A stretch of 64,000 nt of DNA from Entoloma clypeatum (GCA_963565915.1 OY751490.1:1426001-1490000); one strand, 5' to 3'. Shown: positions 43,321 to 56,378, counted from the stretch's first letter. The notes: generated from the letters alone by a model not told the origin. A program made the numbers and translations.

Positions 43321-43942
43321 CTTCGAGCAGTACCAGCAGATTGAATCGTCGCCGTTTGCTGAATGAAAGTCGGTGCAGATGGTAGGGAGCGAATGGAAAT
43401 TCGTGAAATGGTTCGCCACCACAGGACACGTGATGTGGCTTGCATTTCCGTAAAGGACACGCACTTGACAGGGCCCCGGACGCTCCCATAATGTTCGGCC
43501 AATTTTGGGGGATCTGAGGGCCCAAAACGGCCATTTCCTTGTCCAAGTTTGGCGATTTCTGGCGAATTTTGCGAAGCCTTGTCCGGGGATTTGAGACTGG
43601 GGTGGCCAAATTTGTGACAATTTCTCAAATACCTATTGGCAATGACGAACTGACGATCCGATGGGCAGCCCGCCGTGCAGGGCATCGGTGGCAAAGGAAC
43701 GGAGAAGGAAAGCGCGAAAAATAACAGATTTCCTGATTTGTAGACCATGTGACAATCCTTATCGATTTCTGACCCAAAAATCTGGAGGTTCGAGGGTCGA
43801 ACATGTAGGGAGCGCCGGGGGAAGCTCATCTGACACTAAATACAATGAGTCCAAAGACAAGTACTATGGAGAAGTCGATTCAGTACATAGAAAAATATCG
43901 AATAGATGGTAGTGACTTATGAAAGGCGGAAAATGTTCAAGG
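43321..43942. other. Aquaporin upstream region with short quasi-repeats
   Basis: Between about 43,490 and 43,620 a motif of the form GGC(C/G)AATTTTGG/G or its near variants recurs four times (GGCCAATTTTGGGG, TCCAAGTTTGGCGA, GGCGAATTTTGCGA, GGCCAAATTTGTGA). The spacing is irregular. It could be regulatory or a relic of a small repeat. Confidence 0.35.
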
Positions 43943-45298
43943 CTATCGTGCATCAAGTTCGGTTTGGACCACGAACGTCTTAAGGCGGGCTGCCATCTCG
44001 TCATCTTTTTTTAAGCGGCCCTCTTTCTCCAAACACTCCTTCACCAATTGTAAAAATTGAGCACCTTCACGTTCGAGGACGTCCAACATTCGAAAGTCAT
44101 TGAACAGCAGTTGGTATTCTAGGCCATCACAGAAATCCCGGATGTTGTTAATGTGCCGCCGCATTCGGTTCTGATAAACCTCTGCTGTAATCTGCGACGG
44201 CGCATCAGGGCATTCTGGTGAAGGCACCCTAGATTCCTGAAGCTCGCAGTCGTCGTTCAGAGGGAAATTGGGAATTGTGTCTCCTCTACGACTCGAAGAT
44301 TCACCTTCCGACCCACTTTCTGAGGCTTCATTGTCAAGCTCTGGCGGAGGGTTCGCCTTTCTTTCTCGACATATGTTTGCCCAGATCGACTGTGTGATTT
44401 CTGGAGGCAGAGTGTTGTCGTAATATGGTTCGTGAGCGACATGATGATGCATCCGCACGGTAATGAAAGAAGTTTCTGCTTCGCCTTCTCCTTCTCGGGA
44501 CGAAATGAGAAGGCCACTCCGACATGGATAACGGGCTTTTGCCATTAATGCGCCATCGTTCAAAGTCCGGGGACGCTGGGGTACTTTGGAAGGTTTCAAC
44601 TTGTGTGCTTCATCTTGGGAACACCACAGTCTGGTCTTATGCCCGTGTTTTGTGCGTGGATGATCCTTTATACTGCGGACTATTGGTAGAAACGGCATGA
44701 GATAGGCTAGCAAAAAGAGTGCGTACGTGAACCTATAACCCGTCACTTCCCATATCTCATGCGTAAGGCTTTTGATGCGCTCTTGGTGAGTCACACCAGG
44801 TTCATGCAGGCGGTAGGTTCCAGCAAAATTGACGTTTTGGCTTTCTCTGAATGCATTTCGCAGCGCCTGCATCAATTGCATCCTACTCTCGAATGATTTG
44901 ACTTGCTAAACTGCCCTGTTAGCGGGGCGGATTAGTGAGAGCCACGCGGTGCGCACGTCTTTGGGAGTTGGTTCATGATATATCTTCAATTTCTTTGCCG
45001 ACCTTCCTGTACTGCTTGACTCTCCCTGAAAATGTCTGTCAGACCAGAGGAACAACTGATCAGAAGTTTTACGCACCAACGATTTCGCCGCATAATTCAG
45101 TTCATTCTCGGATGCCTTTTGCAATGCTTTTTCGAAATTAGGGAAATGTACCGTTGGAGTGATTTCGTATGTAAGTCCATGTTGGCGTTTTTTAATCGTT
45201 GGCGATGAGATTTGGGCATGGGGCTGCGGTCCCCCTAAGATGGGGGGAAGAACAACTTTGTTGGGATCAAAACGGATATACATCCCCGAATTGTGCAT
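43943..45298 (-). pseudogene. Transposase-type zinc-domain gene broken by one amber codon
   Basis: Two minus-strand frames (45298 to 44909, and 44881 to 43943) are in the same phase, separated only by TAG at 44906-44908 and eight sense codons. The likely start is 45298. An in-frame 51-nt intron (GTGCGT...TTTTCAG, near 45,030-45,080) and a second (GTACGC...CCGCAG, near 44,680-44,730) fit well. The second restores GYRFTIKDHPRTKHGHKTR. The middle has WCSQDEAHK, RYPCRSGLLIS and HHHVAHEPYYD. This Cys/His pattern recurs at the N-terminus of MULE-like transposases and related proteins in agaricomycetes. No DDE core follows; the C-terminal 130 residues are helical. It could be a domesticated or truncated element. 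The stop makes a functional product doubtful unless it is a sequencing error. Confidence 0.6.
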
Positions 45299-45950
45299 TA
45301 TGATATGGGGCAGTCCAGGGAGATGACCTGTTCTTTCAACGAGGTTCCAGTAAACTAGGGTGACTGGCCAGGATAGCTTCGTCGCAATTGAGGATGTTGA
45401 AGGGGGTCAAGAGGGGTCTTCCACCCTTGTCGAAAGTACGTATCTAATATTATGTAATATATATCATAGCACCCAAGTTTAATATAAATCCACCCAACCC
45501 GATGTGGAAAACTGATGAAAACCAAATGATTCGGTGCAGTTTGGTGGGTGACGGGCCTGCAGAGGGCAGGCTATGGAACGCATTCTGAGTCCGTTTGAAC
45601 AAGTAACTTCAAACTTTTAAACTTAGCACCCAGTCACAGAACAGCTCAAATTACACACTGAGAACAAGGAACTAACAAGAGATGTGTCTTATGCGCTGGA
45701 GATATTGTCTGAACCAATACATAGACTCTAGATGATAATCCCATGAGCCAAGATTGGGAACAAGCCACTGCTGGTCTTGGGATGCTTCCATTAGGGCTAC
45801 CTGCAAACGTTCCGGACGAAAAGGTCTGTGAGAACGCAACGTATTGCATTCGCAGGCCGAAAAAGAAACACAAACCAGAAATGTACCTCAAACAGTGCGA
45901 AGGGTTCAAATTAGCCCAGAAACCTCTAATCATTCCAAGACCAGCATCCG
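45299..45950. other. Intergenic region, nothing recognised
   Basis: 652 bp between the broken gene and the HSBP1 3' end. It is AT-rich near 45,430-45,480. No supported gene. Confidence 0.45.
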
Positions 45951-46422
45951 TTATAGTTGTGCACTATCGCTCCTTTTGATATTAGGCGGTGGGTTCGGCG
46001 ATGGGGATTGTGGCACACTCGTGTCGCCATTGATGATGTCCTGTATCGCGGCCTCCAGTGCGTCAACGCGCGTCGACATTTGTGACACTGGCACCGTTTC
46101 TTAATCCTACAAGAAAGCGATTGAGATGTGACGGAAACGCACTGCGGTCAAGAATCTGGGACGACATGTCATCGAACTTGGACTCCAATTGTTCGAGCAG
46201 CGTCTCAACCTAGAGCCCGAGTGATTAGATTGCGGATCTGTGGACGGCACGTTTTTAAGGGCTCACAAATGCCGTCAACTCATGCGGGCTGGAGATATCG
46301 CCTGGGGCAAGCATAGCGGGTTTTAAAGCATTGGCTTGTTTGAAAGAAGGCGTGGGTGTCCTGTTTTTGTCCTCAGGTTTAGGGGTCGAGATTACGTTCA
46401 ACGGGAGAGCTGAGGATGACAT
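45951..46422 (-). CDS. HSBP1: Heat-shock-factor-binding protein 1 homologue, 123 aa
   Basis: Three exons (minus): 46267-46422, 46143-46209 and 45951-46099, with introns of 57 and 43 nt. Residues about 48-95 form the conserved trimeric coiled coil: LTAFVETLLEQLESKFDDMS, QILDR, then QMSTRVDALEAAIQDIINGD. These correspond closely to the HSBP1 core (FVQ-LL-QMQ-KF-MSDQI...MSSRIDDLE). The start was taken at MSSSALPL because an upstream in-frame ATG gives an unlikely hydrophobic leader. The family binds the trimerisation domain of HSF1 and attenuates the heat-shock response; it is also linked to WASH complex assembly. The N- and C-terminal extensions are disordered. Confidence 0.85.
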
Positions 46423-49400
46423 TGAAGCAAGCCTTGAAAGCACTGACAGTGACCAGAAATCCACACAGAATTGGAGTGCCTTTCCGTCCTTCAATTGCAA
46501 GTTCTAAGCTGCCGCGTGGCTGACTTCAAGTTGATCTTCAAGTTGATCAGATTCGCGGCAACGCCTTCATAAAACAACAAAGACAAATGTCAACTTTTTT
46601 TTGAATTCATAACTTATCTGCTCTTGATCTGCTCATCTTAAATCGAGAAATAGTGTCCTGTCATTTGAACAGCAGCAGGCAGGCCCGAGGCAAGCTGCTT
46701 GGAGGAACATAACGCGTAAGTTAGTGCCTACTCTTCTCCGTTCGAAATTACTTATGACAGCAGCACTTAATATTTCATACGAGGAATCTAATATGTACGT
46801 TCAATTCATTCATTGATGAAGCGGCACTTGCTGGACGACCTCGTATAAAGTTGTGACCACAATTCACTCGAAAGCATGGGAGGAAAGTTTCCGATAGAAA
46901 CCTCGTGTTTTCCGATGTTTCCGCATGCTATCGCCCCTTGACAAGACCTGAAGTCCTGAGGTTATGAACATTATGCATACAAACACGGGATCCTGGCACA
47001 AAACCCGTATCGGCCCGGTCATACCAACGATACACATATCTCGCAAGAGGTAAATACTTCCGCAGGTGTGTGTACTACTGTCCGTTCCGTGCATCAGTCT
47101 GAATAACGAGGCACCTTAGATGAAGGATTCTGGTGCATAGTCAGACATTCGCAGATGAAAGGCACAAGGACAAGATGTACGCGTGTTGTGTCTGGCGGTC
47201 ATCAATCATGTTGGTCCAAGACAATCTGCAATCGACGTGATCAGTTACCAGAAACAAAAACCTCTGGGCGAAATCCGAGGATCACTCACTTATCTTATCA
47301 GACCACAAAGGGGGGCAGAGGGATATACCGGTGAAGTTAAACCGCCTTGTATCATTGCATAGGATACACGCGCGCACATTTGCGGACCGAAGCCGCAGCG
47401 ATCTATGATCCATCCTGCTGTCGGTCTCATAGATAAAGCTAATCAGTAAATCATCGAGATCACATGCCCATCGTACGAGGCGCTGTCATTTGCGAGGGGA
47501 TGATTCCATACCAATAGATGTTCACGACTCGAATGACAACCAGATGAAAAAGCTTCCTAGTGTGTGGACCTGACAGGACATCATTTGCAGGCTTTGGGAA
47601 AACGTGTGGGTAGTCGCCATGTGGGACTGACGACTCGCTGCTGACCCCTGCAGTGATGCAAGGCAAACAGCCTGATTCGGGCAAGGTATTGTAGCCAAGT
47701 TTGATTTCGACTCCAATATTCACCGGACAGTTCTTCGATGCTTCAATGTTGCAGCATCTCCAAGTCGTATGTCAGCTCTGGTAGGGGTTTGGGTCCGATA
47801 TACCGCATTTTCCTCGACGTTCGAAATGAGTCTTATCGCCAGCACCGGATGAAGCATCGGATCCTAAGATACGTAGGTCAAATCCAGAAGCGTTAAAATA
47901 GACAGGCACTTCATAGATCTGAGGAGGTATGTAATTTCGACATCAAATGTGAGATTTACCATACATACTTAAGCTTCTCTGTTACAGAACCCTCTCCGCA
48001 TGTTGGCGCGGACCGAAGCCCACCAGTGCGAATTTTAAATACGTATCCTCGATTCCAATTGGTGGGGTCAATTATTCGCACTCGACGAATTTCGGGATTT
48101 CTGCCTGTAGAACTGGAAAGTAGTATTTAGTGGAAACTTGTTGAGAACGCGGCCCCGTGAAAATTTCTAGATCATTTTGAGATCATCTCAAATTCCCATG
48201 AAAAATTTCAAGCCTCAACTACAAGATCTTGCTTTTGGCCGTTTCCTCTCGACTTTTACCAAGGTGCCTCTTCCGTCCACACTTGAATGTCAAAGGAATC
48301 GACATCATTCACAGCTTCAGTCAGCCAGGGTCAGGGCCCTTTGTTGTCCTTCATTTCATTCGACTGCTTTGGTCGTACTCGTAGACCACTGGCATCGAAG
48401 ATCGTGAGTCCCGCCTATGGTGCTCAATGACACTCTCATCTGTAATAGGTTGCTCTTATATTAGAAATCCTGGATCTAGGTGCCGTGCTGGAGCGACGTC
48501 ACCGCCTGCCAGAGCTTCCTGTACCGATCGGTCCAAGTAAGTATGGGGTTTGGCCTGCGGGGGATTGACCCGGACGCCTTCTTTTCCGAATCAGGGTCAC
48601 TTCCATAGGCCTGGAATCTGGAGCTCGACTACGTATATTGTAAGGGACTTCACTTGTCTCCTTAACTTCCATGAGGTTGTCTTATCGCAGAACGTAAGAT
48701 AATCTTCTCCACGCCATAAAAATGAAATTTCAGGACTAACCCCAGGAAACCCAGAACTTAAGCCCGTTTTTATCACGTATGACGTTGGTGCAGAGGGTTC
48801 GGTACACCTATCCCATCTACCCGCTACAGTCAAGCTGATGATCGTCCTCTCAATTTACGGCTTGACCGGCCGTCGCGTCCAGGTCGTGGTTGTGGGCAGC
48901 CGGACGGTGGTGGCTTGCCGGTTTGATTGTTCATTTCAATTTTGAAAATGATCCATATGCATCACTGGTCAATGTCCCTACCATATCCACCTCCCTGACT
49001 TTTGTTCCAACAAAGACACGCCTGTCGGTACGAGTATTTACCCTTTGAGTTCGTGCTATTAATGGGGTTAGTTTGTTGTACGACCTTGTTGCGCCGTTTC
49101 CCTGGGTCCATTTTAGATCCATCGATTTCATCGGCGTCGTAAGCTTTTTGATACGTGTCCACACCTGCGTATCGCTGAGATCAAATTTTCTTAAGGGGAC
49201 GACCACAAATCCTGAGTATGTCGTCATTGCTGTTCAACGAAGTCAACAGTGTAACCTGCTTTGACCCATACAGCGACCCAGCGTACGAACGATGAATACA
49301 ACACCTGGCTCCAGTTAATTCACTCATACAACTCTGAAAGCCATGATAAACCGAAACTGCTCATTGCGCAGACTCTTCCCTTGATTCGGTATCCCATTCC

Positions 49401-51972
49401 ACGTTGGCGTGCAGCTAACCCCACCGTAGCGAAAGGCATTCCAGACAATTAAAGTCAAAGGATCCAATTGAGAGGCATAAATTCACCTCTCTTGCATGGG
49501 TCGATAGCGAGTGAAGGTGAAGTTGGTCTAAACTTCCAAGCTCTGGACCAATGATTGGCGTGCTAAATTTCGTGACGGCCATGACAACTCCTCGTCGCAG
49601 GCTTCTTCAGCCTAATAACGGTAAAGTCCACGCACCGATATCGATAAAGTCTTGTGGCCATGACCTGGAAATCACTGTTCTACATTTGTTTCTTGCGCCA
49701 TGGCAAGAGTGACGGTGTCACCGCGTAAGATTATAGCATCCTGACTGGACATCCGAACGTTAGTTTCAAGCAATTCACATATTCCTTGAACTATACTTCA
49801 TGTTTCACGTCTTGGTTCACTGTTCACAAGATGATCTGAAGTGGTGCTGACACAGGAAGGTCGCGGAGTTAAAACGGGTTTCCAGAATAAGAAGGGAGTC
49901 AGAATTGCGGAGTGTATCCAAAGATACAGAGGTGCACCGTCTTTTTTTTTTTTTTTTTTTTTTTGCGACTTTGTCGAATGATAATCCGTTTTCCCACGTT
50001 TGTGCCGTTTCCTTCCGTGCGCTGACATCGGCGATGTAGACAGGGATAATCCCTGAAACAAATTGGAAGATTCAAGAATTTGGGTCGCTTGAATGAACTT
50101 CTGGAATTTCTGTCTGCCCTTTCTGGTTCTGCAGCACCTCCGAGTCCTTAGTACAAAATTTCCGGCCAGCTGATCAGTCGATCGGCGGAGGTAATGTTCT
50201 ATCCAAGACCAGTATTGAGCATGTGAATGTCGACCGCTTCCAAAAAGGACCAGCGAGTCTCGGCTTCATGGGATAAGTTTTCCAGAAAGAGGCATGGACG
50301 GAATGGCATCAAATCGATATCGACATCTCCATTTGCAGGTGGGAACCCTGCCTTATCGAGAGTCCTTAGAAATCCCCTGATCAACCCTGACAATACAGAT
50401 TTGAGACCTTCATTCGCGGAATGATTGGTGCAGGACAGTTGAGGATTACAAAAGTCATTGGCATACCTTTGCCTCCGAAAACCAATAATATGCAGTTTTT
50501 CGAGACGTTATTCAATTACGAGTGGTTGACACGAGTCTCAAACGCCCCCAAATCCATGGCCTTCGCGCCATCCCTGAAGCTGCCTTTCGTGTCTTGCGGG
50601 AGGATGGATCTTCTGTATCATTTGTTATACGAATATTGAGAGAGACCAAATCGATTACTGACTATGCCATTCATGGTACATTCGCCAGCTTCCCAGGAAT
50701 GTGGTCACCATCGCAGGTTGACATTTGAATCTCAAACCATCCTCCTGACGAGGAGATAGCCGAGATTCCGGGGTCAGATGTGATGCATTGATGTTCCATG
50801 AACCTGGTGGGATCAACAATTTGCGCACCTGCCCACCATCCCCGTCCTCCTCGACTGTCTTATTGTCAGCACATCTCGACCCAGCTCCCGGATTTATACA
50901 GATACATCTCATCGTCCTTATCATCGAGAAGTCAACGGCGCGCAGCAACGGGCGTCTCTATTAGCCGGCAGACGTGAGGTTCTCATCAAGTAAAGATGAA
51001 AGAACGTTCCCGTGCACAGTTCAGCAGACGGTGCATTAGCAATGCGACCGCTACATGGACTGTTGTCTGGAGGCGACAACGGACGATTGCGGCCGCTTTC
51101 GCTGAGTTTAAATACTGTGTCGCCGGTCTTGAACATATTGAGGCAAGTAAAGAAATCCATCCACGTAATCCATTGCTCATTCGAAGCCTGATATGCTTCA
51201 TCAATTAGGGTTGGTGAACAGGAGCCAAGACCACTCACAGTATTTTCTGTCATCAAACGTGTTGCATGGGCGATTTTACGCGACATGCAACAGACTAGTA
51301 CCTCCTAGAAAGTCATTTCCTTCCGACATCCTTGAATTAAATATTCCTCGTTCCTGCCTGGCGTTGATTGCAAGAAAGAATGACTGGACGTATATCGTAT
51401 TTCCTGGAGACTAGAGATCGGGGTGTCGGCTATTCCCAGGAGCATGCAAAGCCAAGAAGTCTTTATCTGGTATGAACTTCAATTTTGGTTAAGAAGCACG
51501 GCCGAAGGCACAGTCGGCGGGAAATTTCCGTGTCTTGAAGTCGATATCATCACGAGTCCCCATACGGTTGTGTACCCACGTAGAATCCGGACCTTTTTCT
51601 GGATTCCCATCTGGCGCCAAAATACCGAAGGAATAAAATATAAGATATACACAATTCCAAAAGAAGTCTGGCCTGATCCAGTGAAAGGAAAAGCAGCTGA
51701 CAAGTGGCGTCAGGACTCTGTCAATGAACGATACGGACCTTCCGGCGAAATTACCCCCACTCGAAAAACGTGCCATCTCGTAAACGCGAATGTACGGCGA
51801 TGTACGGTAAGGCGAACACCTGTTTCTAGTTGCAACTCGATTCGGAACGAGATGAACCAGCTTGAGGCTGTAGACTCTATAATCATAAAGGAAGAAACTC
51901 ACCTTCTTTCAAGCAGACTCCCCCACAACCTCCCGGCTGCTGCCCAACAACCTCAAACTCTGTCCAAGCAGT
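46423..51972. other. 5.5-kb region of coding-like fragments, not assembled
   Basis: Many short segments have natural protein composition, mostly on the minus strand. Examples are 47,460-47,723 (GVEIKLGYNTLPESGCLPC), about 47,985-48,085 (RRVRIIDPTNWNRGYVF), 48,597-48,833 (SGFPGVSPEISFLWRGEDY), 48,962-49,162 (YQKAYDADEIDGSKMDPG), 50,199-50,393 (GFPPANGDVDIDLMPFRP) and 50,921-51,286. Some plus-strand stretches (50,522-50,728; 51,423-52,016) are also open. No start-to-stop model or family emerged. Possibilities are several multi-exon lineage-specific genes, a decayed cluster, or a degenerate transposon. Confidence 0.35.
49942..49964. repeat. T23 homopolymer
   Basis: Twenty-three T in a row, in non-coding sequence. 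On the minus strand it could be the poly(A) end of a retrotransposed copy, but I saw no target duplication or recognisable body. Confidence 0.9.
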
Positions 51973-53713
51973 ATGACGAGCACCCCAGACGTACCGCCCT
52001 TCACTGGCTATGTTGAAACAACGCTCCATGCACTCCGCTTGATTCACGCGGCTCGCCAAGGAGTAATCCCCCGCATCACTCGCCGCCTCAATGACTCCGA
52101 GCGCAGGACAATGATCAAATCAGGCGCGGTCTTCGTCTTCAGCGTCGAAGAGAGCGGGATCAAACGTTGGACGGGTGAGTTAACTTCTAGATACAAATTC
52201 GAAGGACAACGAGACTGAATACAATCAGATGGACTGTTGTGGTCGCCGTCTCGAATCGTCGGCAACTTCTTGGTGAGTTTGCCCTGATTCTCCTTAAGCT
52301 TGTGAATTCAGTTGGCTCTATTGGCAGGTGTATCGGGAAATAAACGAAAGGACAAGTAGTCGCGTAGGCCAGAGGAAGACGTACCCACTCGACTCCCAAT
52401 CCCGCTGCTCTACTGGCCGAAGGAACTCCCCAGATCACCACCCGGTCGCATTTAAAGGTCCAGGCCACTTGGCGCAAGGGGATCATGGCACGTTCAAGGT
52501 GAACGGGCTCATAAAGAAGGTAGATATGTTTTTGGGATCCCTCGCATCCAATGTGACCGAAGCTGCGCCCAGACGATCACCGTGACAATCGAGGGGTCAG
52601 ATCTTCACTTGATATCCTACTACACGTCGGAGGACATCCGCTCGGGAAGGCTCAAGGTGGGACTCGACGTATCTCTGGAAACCTCACGCTATTGACCATT
52701 CGGTTGCTAGAAACCTACCAGTCGATCTGACATCATGGCACTGCCCATGCCTCCGCACATATTTCGGTTGACCAACTTCCGTGTACCTCCAAAGATTGAA
52801 GCTGGACCGGACGGGAAGTCGCGGCTTGTGTGAGTCGGGTTTATAAGCTGCGCTTGCGGTGCACTGAATTTTCACCCTTAGATGCGAAGCGGAAGACCTA
52901 GAGACACCAGCAGAATGCAAATTAGAGGAGCCAATTTATGACATCTCGGGATCCACTCAATGGACCCCCCATTCCGACTCCATCCACCATTCCCCACGTA
53001 TGGACGGCTCGTACACTGCGGGATCAGTGTACCACGACAGTCACAGCCACACGATCCCTTCCCCCGGAATCTACAATCGTGAAAGCACAGCAGATAAATG
53101 GCCGGTCTCCCTGGATAACTTACGGATCGCACCGATCACTCGTCCAGACTTCCACGATTCCTGGTCCTCCTCTCCGTCACCAACACATCCCCACAGCATT
53201 TCGCGTCGCCGCGACAGTAATCAAGGCCATAGCACAGCCTCTTGGTCGGCACTCCATTCGCAATCGGCTCGCTGGCGCTCGGATTCATACAGTTCGTCAG
53301 CAGGCCACGGCAATCAGTTGGACCGTTCTCGTGGCCGCTCGAACACTGTTTACGACACCACGAACATGGGCCATCATAGGCGGGACAGTGAAGCCGCACC
53401 GCGTTACGGGCTATCCACAGACGTTGGAGATAGCACGCGCGAAGGATTACCGCAACGCCCCGCGTGGCTACCGCGTGAGGCGCCAAGCAACGAGAAATAT
53501 CTTCGCAGCTCGCACGTCGGGTCCTCGTTCACAGGCACCTCTGCGAATTTGCCTTTCTCCCAGCAACATAACTATCCTCGAATGAATTCGACTTTTGGAA
53601 CATGGACTCCCAGCGACGGCGGGGATTCTCTGGAAGCGCCATTGCATTCGATCCAGTCTCATGCCGTCGCCATGGGCTCCTATGAGACCTCTTATACCCA
53701 GGCGGAATTTTGA
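51973..53713 (+). CDS. Gti1/Pac2 (WOPR) family transcription factor, 490 aa
   Basis: Six exons: 51973-52174, 52229-52272, 52328-52519, 52573-52656, 52711-52829 and 52882-53713. All are in frame. The N-terminal WOPR half is TGYVETTLHALRLIHAARQG, RRLNDSERR, KSGAVFVF and then KRWTDGLLWSPSR with FLVYRE; the core Arg-Trp-Thr-Asp-Gly is completed by splicing. The second half is GLIKKTITVTIEGSDLHLIS with YYTSEDIRSGRL. The remaining 270 residues are Ser/His/Tyr-rich and disordered, a typical activation region. The family (Wor1, Ryp1, Sge1, Gti1, Pac2) directly binds DNA and switches fungal morphology, sporulation and effector expression. Which subclass this belongs to is not clear. Confidence 0.92.
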
Positions 53714-54331
53714 ACCTCAACAACTGTATCCCTTTCTTGCCAACTGATATCATCGTCTTCTTGAACCTTTTGAGGACGAGCCACGCGATTTTTTGCATAG
53801 TTCTTGCCGGTATGTCATGCACGAGTATTTCATCAGTCTTCAGATAATTCATTGCATCGGGATATATGAAAGTGCAGTGCCTGAGCAGTGCCTGACGTTA
53901 AAAAGGACATTAAAGACACGAGTTGATGCGACGTTAATAAATATAAAGTAATAAATTACTCACTGTCGGCCCGCCCATCTCGGAATTGGAGCTGCGAAAT
54001 TCTTCGGTGGCCAACCCCACCAATCAGCGTCGGGTATTCGAATCGGCATGAAGAGTAAAGCCCAAACGTGGCAGTTGCATTGATGGCGTGATCCAATAAA
54101 GTAGATTTAAGCTTGCATTGCAGAAGTCGCTAGAAAAGAAGATTCTGTAGGCCTACGATGCGTCCGGTCACTGCGATGTTATTTGATAAGGCCAATTTTA
54201 CTGAACTCACTGAGATGAGATGATTCGAGAAACGCGCGAAGATGATCTGACGGTCAATTTTCCGAAACCCCGAGCGACCATGACATCAGACCATGTTTCA
54301 ATGAGGAGAAAACGCGGAACAAACATGTAGA
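53714..54331. other. Convergent intergenic region
   Basis: 618 bp between two genes ending towards each other. No supported gene, repeat or RNA was seen. Confidence 0.5.
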
Positions 54332-56378
54332 CTAAATCGCCCCTGCAGCCGTTCTCCTTTCAATAAATCCTCGGATATTTGGATGCCCCTCTAAGCTCCC
54401 AAAAAAGCACCGCTTGCCCATGTTCTCCCATATCACCGCTCCAATTTCTTTCGCGTAATTCAGCACGAACTCGTAGTCCGCTTGAGATGCAAAGGCAGTA
54501 TATAGATAGCCTGGAAAAAGACAGATCAGATGCTGACGGGAAACAGAGATCGGCCTAGAACCTTCTTGTGACTTCAGGCGGTTTCTTTCCAGCTCCCAAA
54601 GCCTTATTTGATCTTGTACTGTTACAGGCAACAACGGATTCTGTTCTGAATTTATTGGACAGATCGAGCAGGAACATAGAGAATTAACGTACATTTTTTC
54701 GCATTTGAGGGTGCGCGTGACTAATGAGATAACTGATTATCTGGCCGCGAAACATATTAGTGACGCCCAAGGAATGCAGCTGCTATAATCAACCTGGTCA
54801 GCCGAAATCCCATTTGCAAGAGCTTTCTTGACACTATCGCGTGTGATGGAGCCAACCACTAGATTAGGAAATCGATACTTCAATGAGACAAAGAGATTAA
54901 GGACGGCTGTCTGTAAGGGGTTGTCTGATGGAATTCGAGGACTGGATAATGGCGAGACGGTGAAAGGAAGCACCTGTGTACGCGTATATCCGATAGTTTG
55001 TTTCAAGCACGATGAATCCCTCTTTAGGACCGGAGCTAGTGCCTGTACTTGTCGGAAGAGGGGGGGAAGAAGACGTCAGTGTTGTCGCTAGACGAGTGGG
55101 GCTGAAGCGCCGAGATGTGGGCTGTTTGGGAAGATCCATATGGGTATGCATGCGCTGGGCACGAAAGATATGTACAAACCCTCCTTTGCCAAATAAGGCC
55201 GTAATCACGAAGGTCCTCGAGCATCGCTTTTTGGCTGGAGCCAAGTTTTTCTGTAGAGTACTCCTAAACCCCAAATCAGTGGCAATAACAAGGTAAGAAA
55301 AGGGGTGTAGAACCCTGCCGAGCTCCATCGTAGATAGCATGAAAACAAAGCTCAGGACCTCGACTAGATCCATCTGCCTTTCCTATCGCCGCAAAATTCA
55401 AAGAAGACTTGGGATGTCTACTGGATACACACCTCAGCCATGCGTAAATACTGAAGGAGGAGGTCCCATAGCTGCTGATGGGGCGAATGAAGCAAGAATT
55501 GGAAGCCTTGGGACGTAATTTGAAGTGGAGACCCACTAACGATGTAATATGACATGCTCCATTAATGAAAGTGCGTTTGCATGCTTACCGGAAACTAACC
55601 ATCAGCTGGCTGCGCTCCAGCAAAAAAAGTACACCTGGGGAAGGGCGTGTTGGGTTCCGTCCAGTCCCAGAAGAGACCATGTAATGAAGAATCGTCTATT
55701 CATCGAGAATAACAACATCATTGAAAGAATTGGCTAGACAGACCTACCTCCCACCTTTCTAGTGCGTAGCCATCGAGTCCTTCGATATCCAACGGAGGGC
55801 GCTTCTCATCCAGCTCTGCAGGAACTCCGAAACTCCCGCTGTTGCCGCTACAATCACTTGATTAAGAATGTGAATGCGCATCCGACAAAAAAAATGTTTA
55901 CCCGCCGGTCAACGCTTGTCGAAAACTCGATTTAAAAGTAGAATTCAGCGCCAGTTTGACTGACGAGTTTGGCAAAATGTGGATGCGAGCGAGATTAGCC
56001 AGGGCTTCGTCGTAGAGCCTGGGTGATCATAAAGATTCGTTGCACTGTTATACAGACGCTTGCGGACTGAACTGTTTGTTCTCTCGGATAACCCAAGCTG
56101 CCATAGTCGAAGCAGGTATTGCAGATTCAAGCCATAATAAATTCATCACAAGTTGCCTCTCCAAGGGTGCAAGCAGTCTGCGTGAACAAGGTCAGAAGAG
56201 GTAAACTTTCCGGCACTTGAGGAATCAACCGAAATATTGATAGACATGACGAAGGCAGTTGAAACAACCGTGTGAGAGTATTTTGCGACAGTGTTTCCAG
56301 GAACGGAAGAAGTGTATGAGGTTTAGTAGTCGCAGGGGTAGCTGGATCCGTGTATGTGTATGGTCGCGAGGAGGTCAT
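54332..56378 (-). CDS. TFB2: TFIIH core subunit p52/Tfb2
   Basis: The multi-exon minus-strand gene starts at MTSSRPYTYTDP (ATG at 56378; an upstream in-frame ATG is less likely) and stops at 54332. Conserved blocks in order: FLETLSQNTLTRLFQLPSSC; a helical region around 55,950-56,130; GALERWE-type segment near 55,750; SQGFQFLLHSPHQQLW near 55,490; EVLSFVFMLSTMELG near 55,340; GFIVLETNYRIYAYT near 55,010; LNLFVSLKYRFPNLVVGSIT near 54,870; NPLLPVTVQDQIRLWELERN near 54,620; and the C-terminal YEFVLNYAKEIGAVIWE and HPNIRGFIERR. These match Tfb2/GTF2H4 throughout. The protein anchors and stimulates the XPB helicase in transcription initiation and nucleotide-excision repair. It is divergent from NAS6. 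Confidence 0.92.

Noticed and set aside
44882..44908. Intron to remove the TAG in the zinc-domain gene
   Set aside because: The only GT...AG here is 29 nt and would break the frame, so the TAG is treated as a real stop.
48597..49227. A single gene on the minus strand
   Set aside because: Frames are open but no start, splice chain or domain could be supported, so it is only listed as part of an unresolved region.
49942..49964. T23 as the poly(A) end of a LINE or SINE insertion
   Set aside because: No element body, target duplication or reverse transcriptase fragment was seen beside it.
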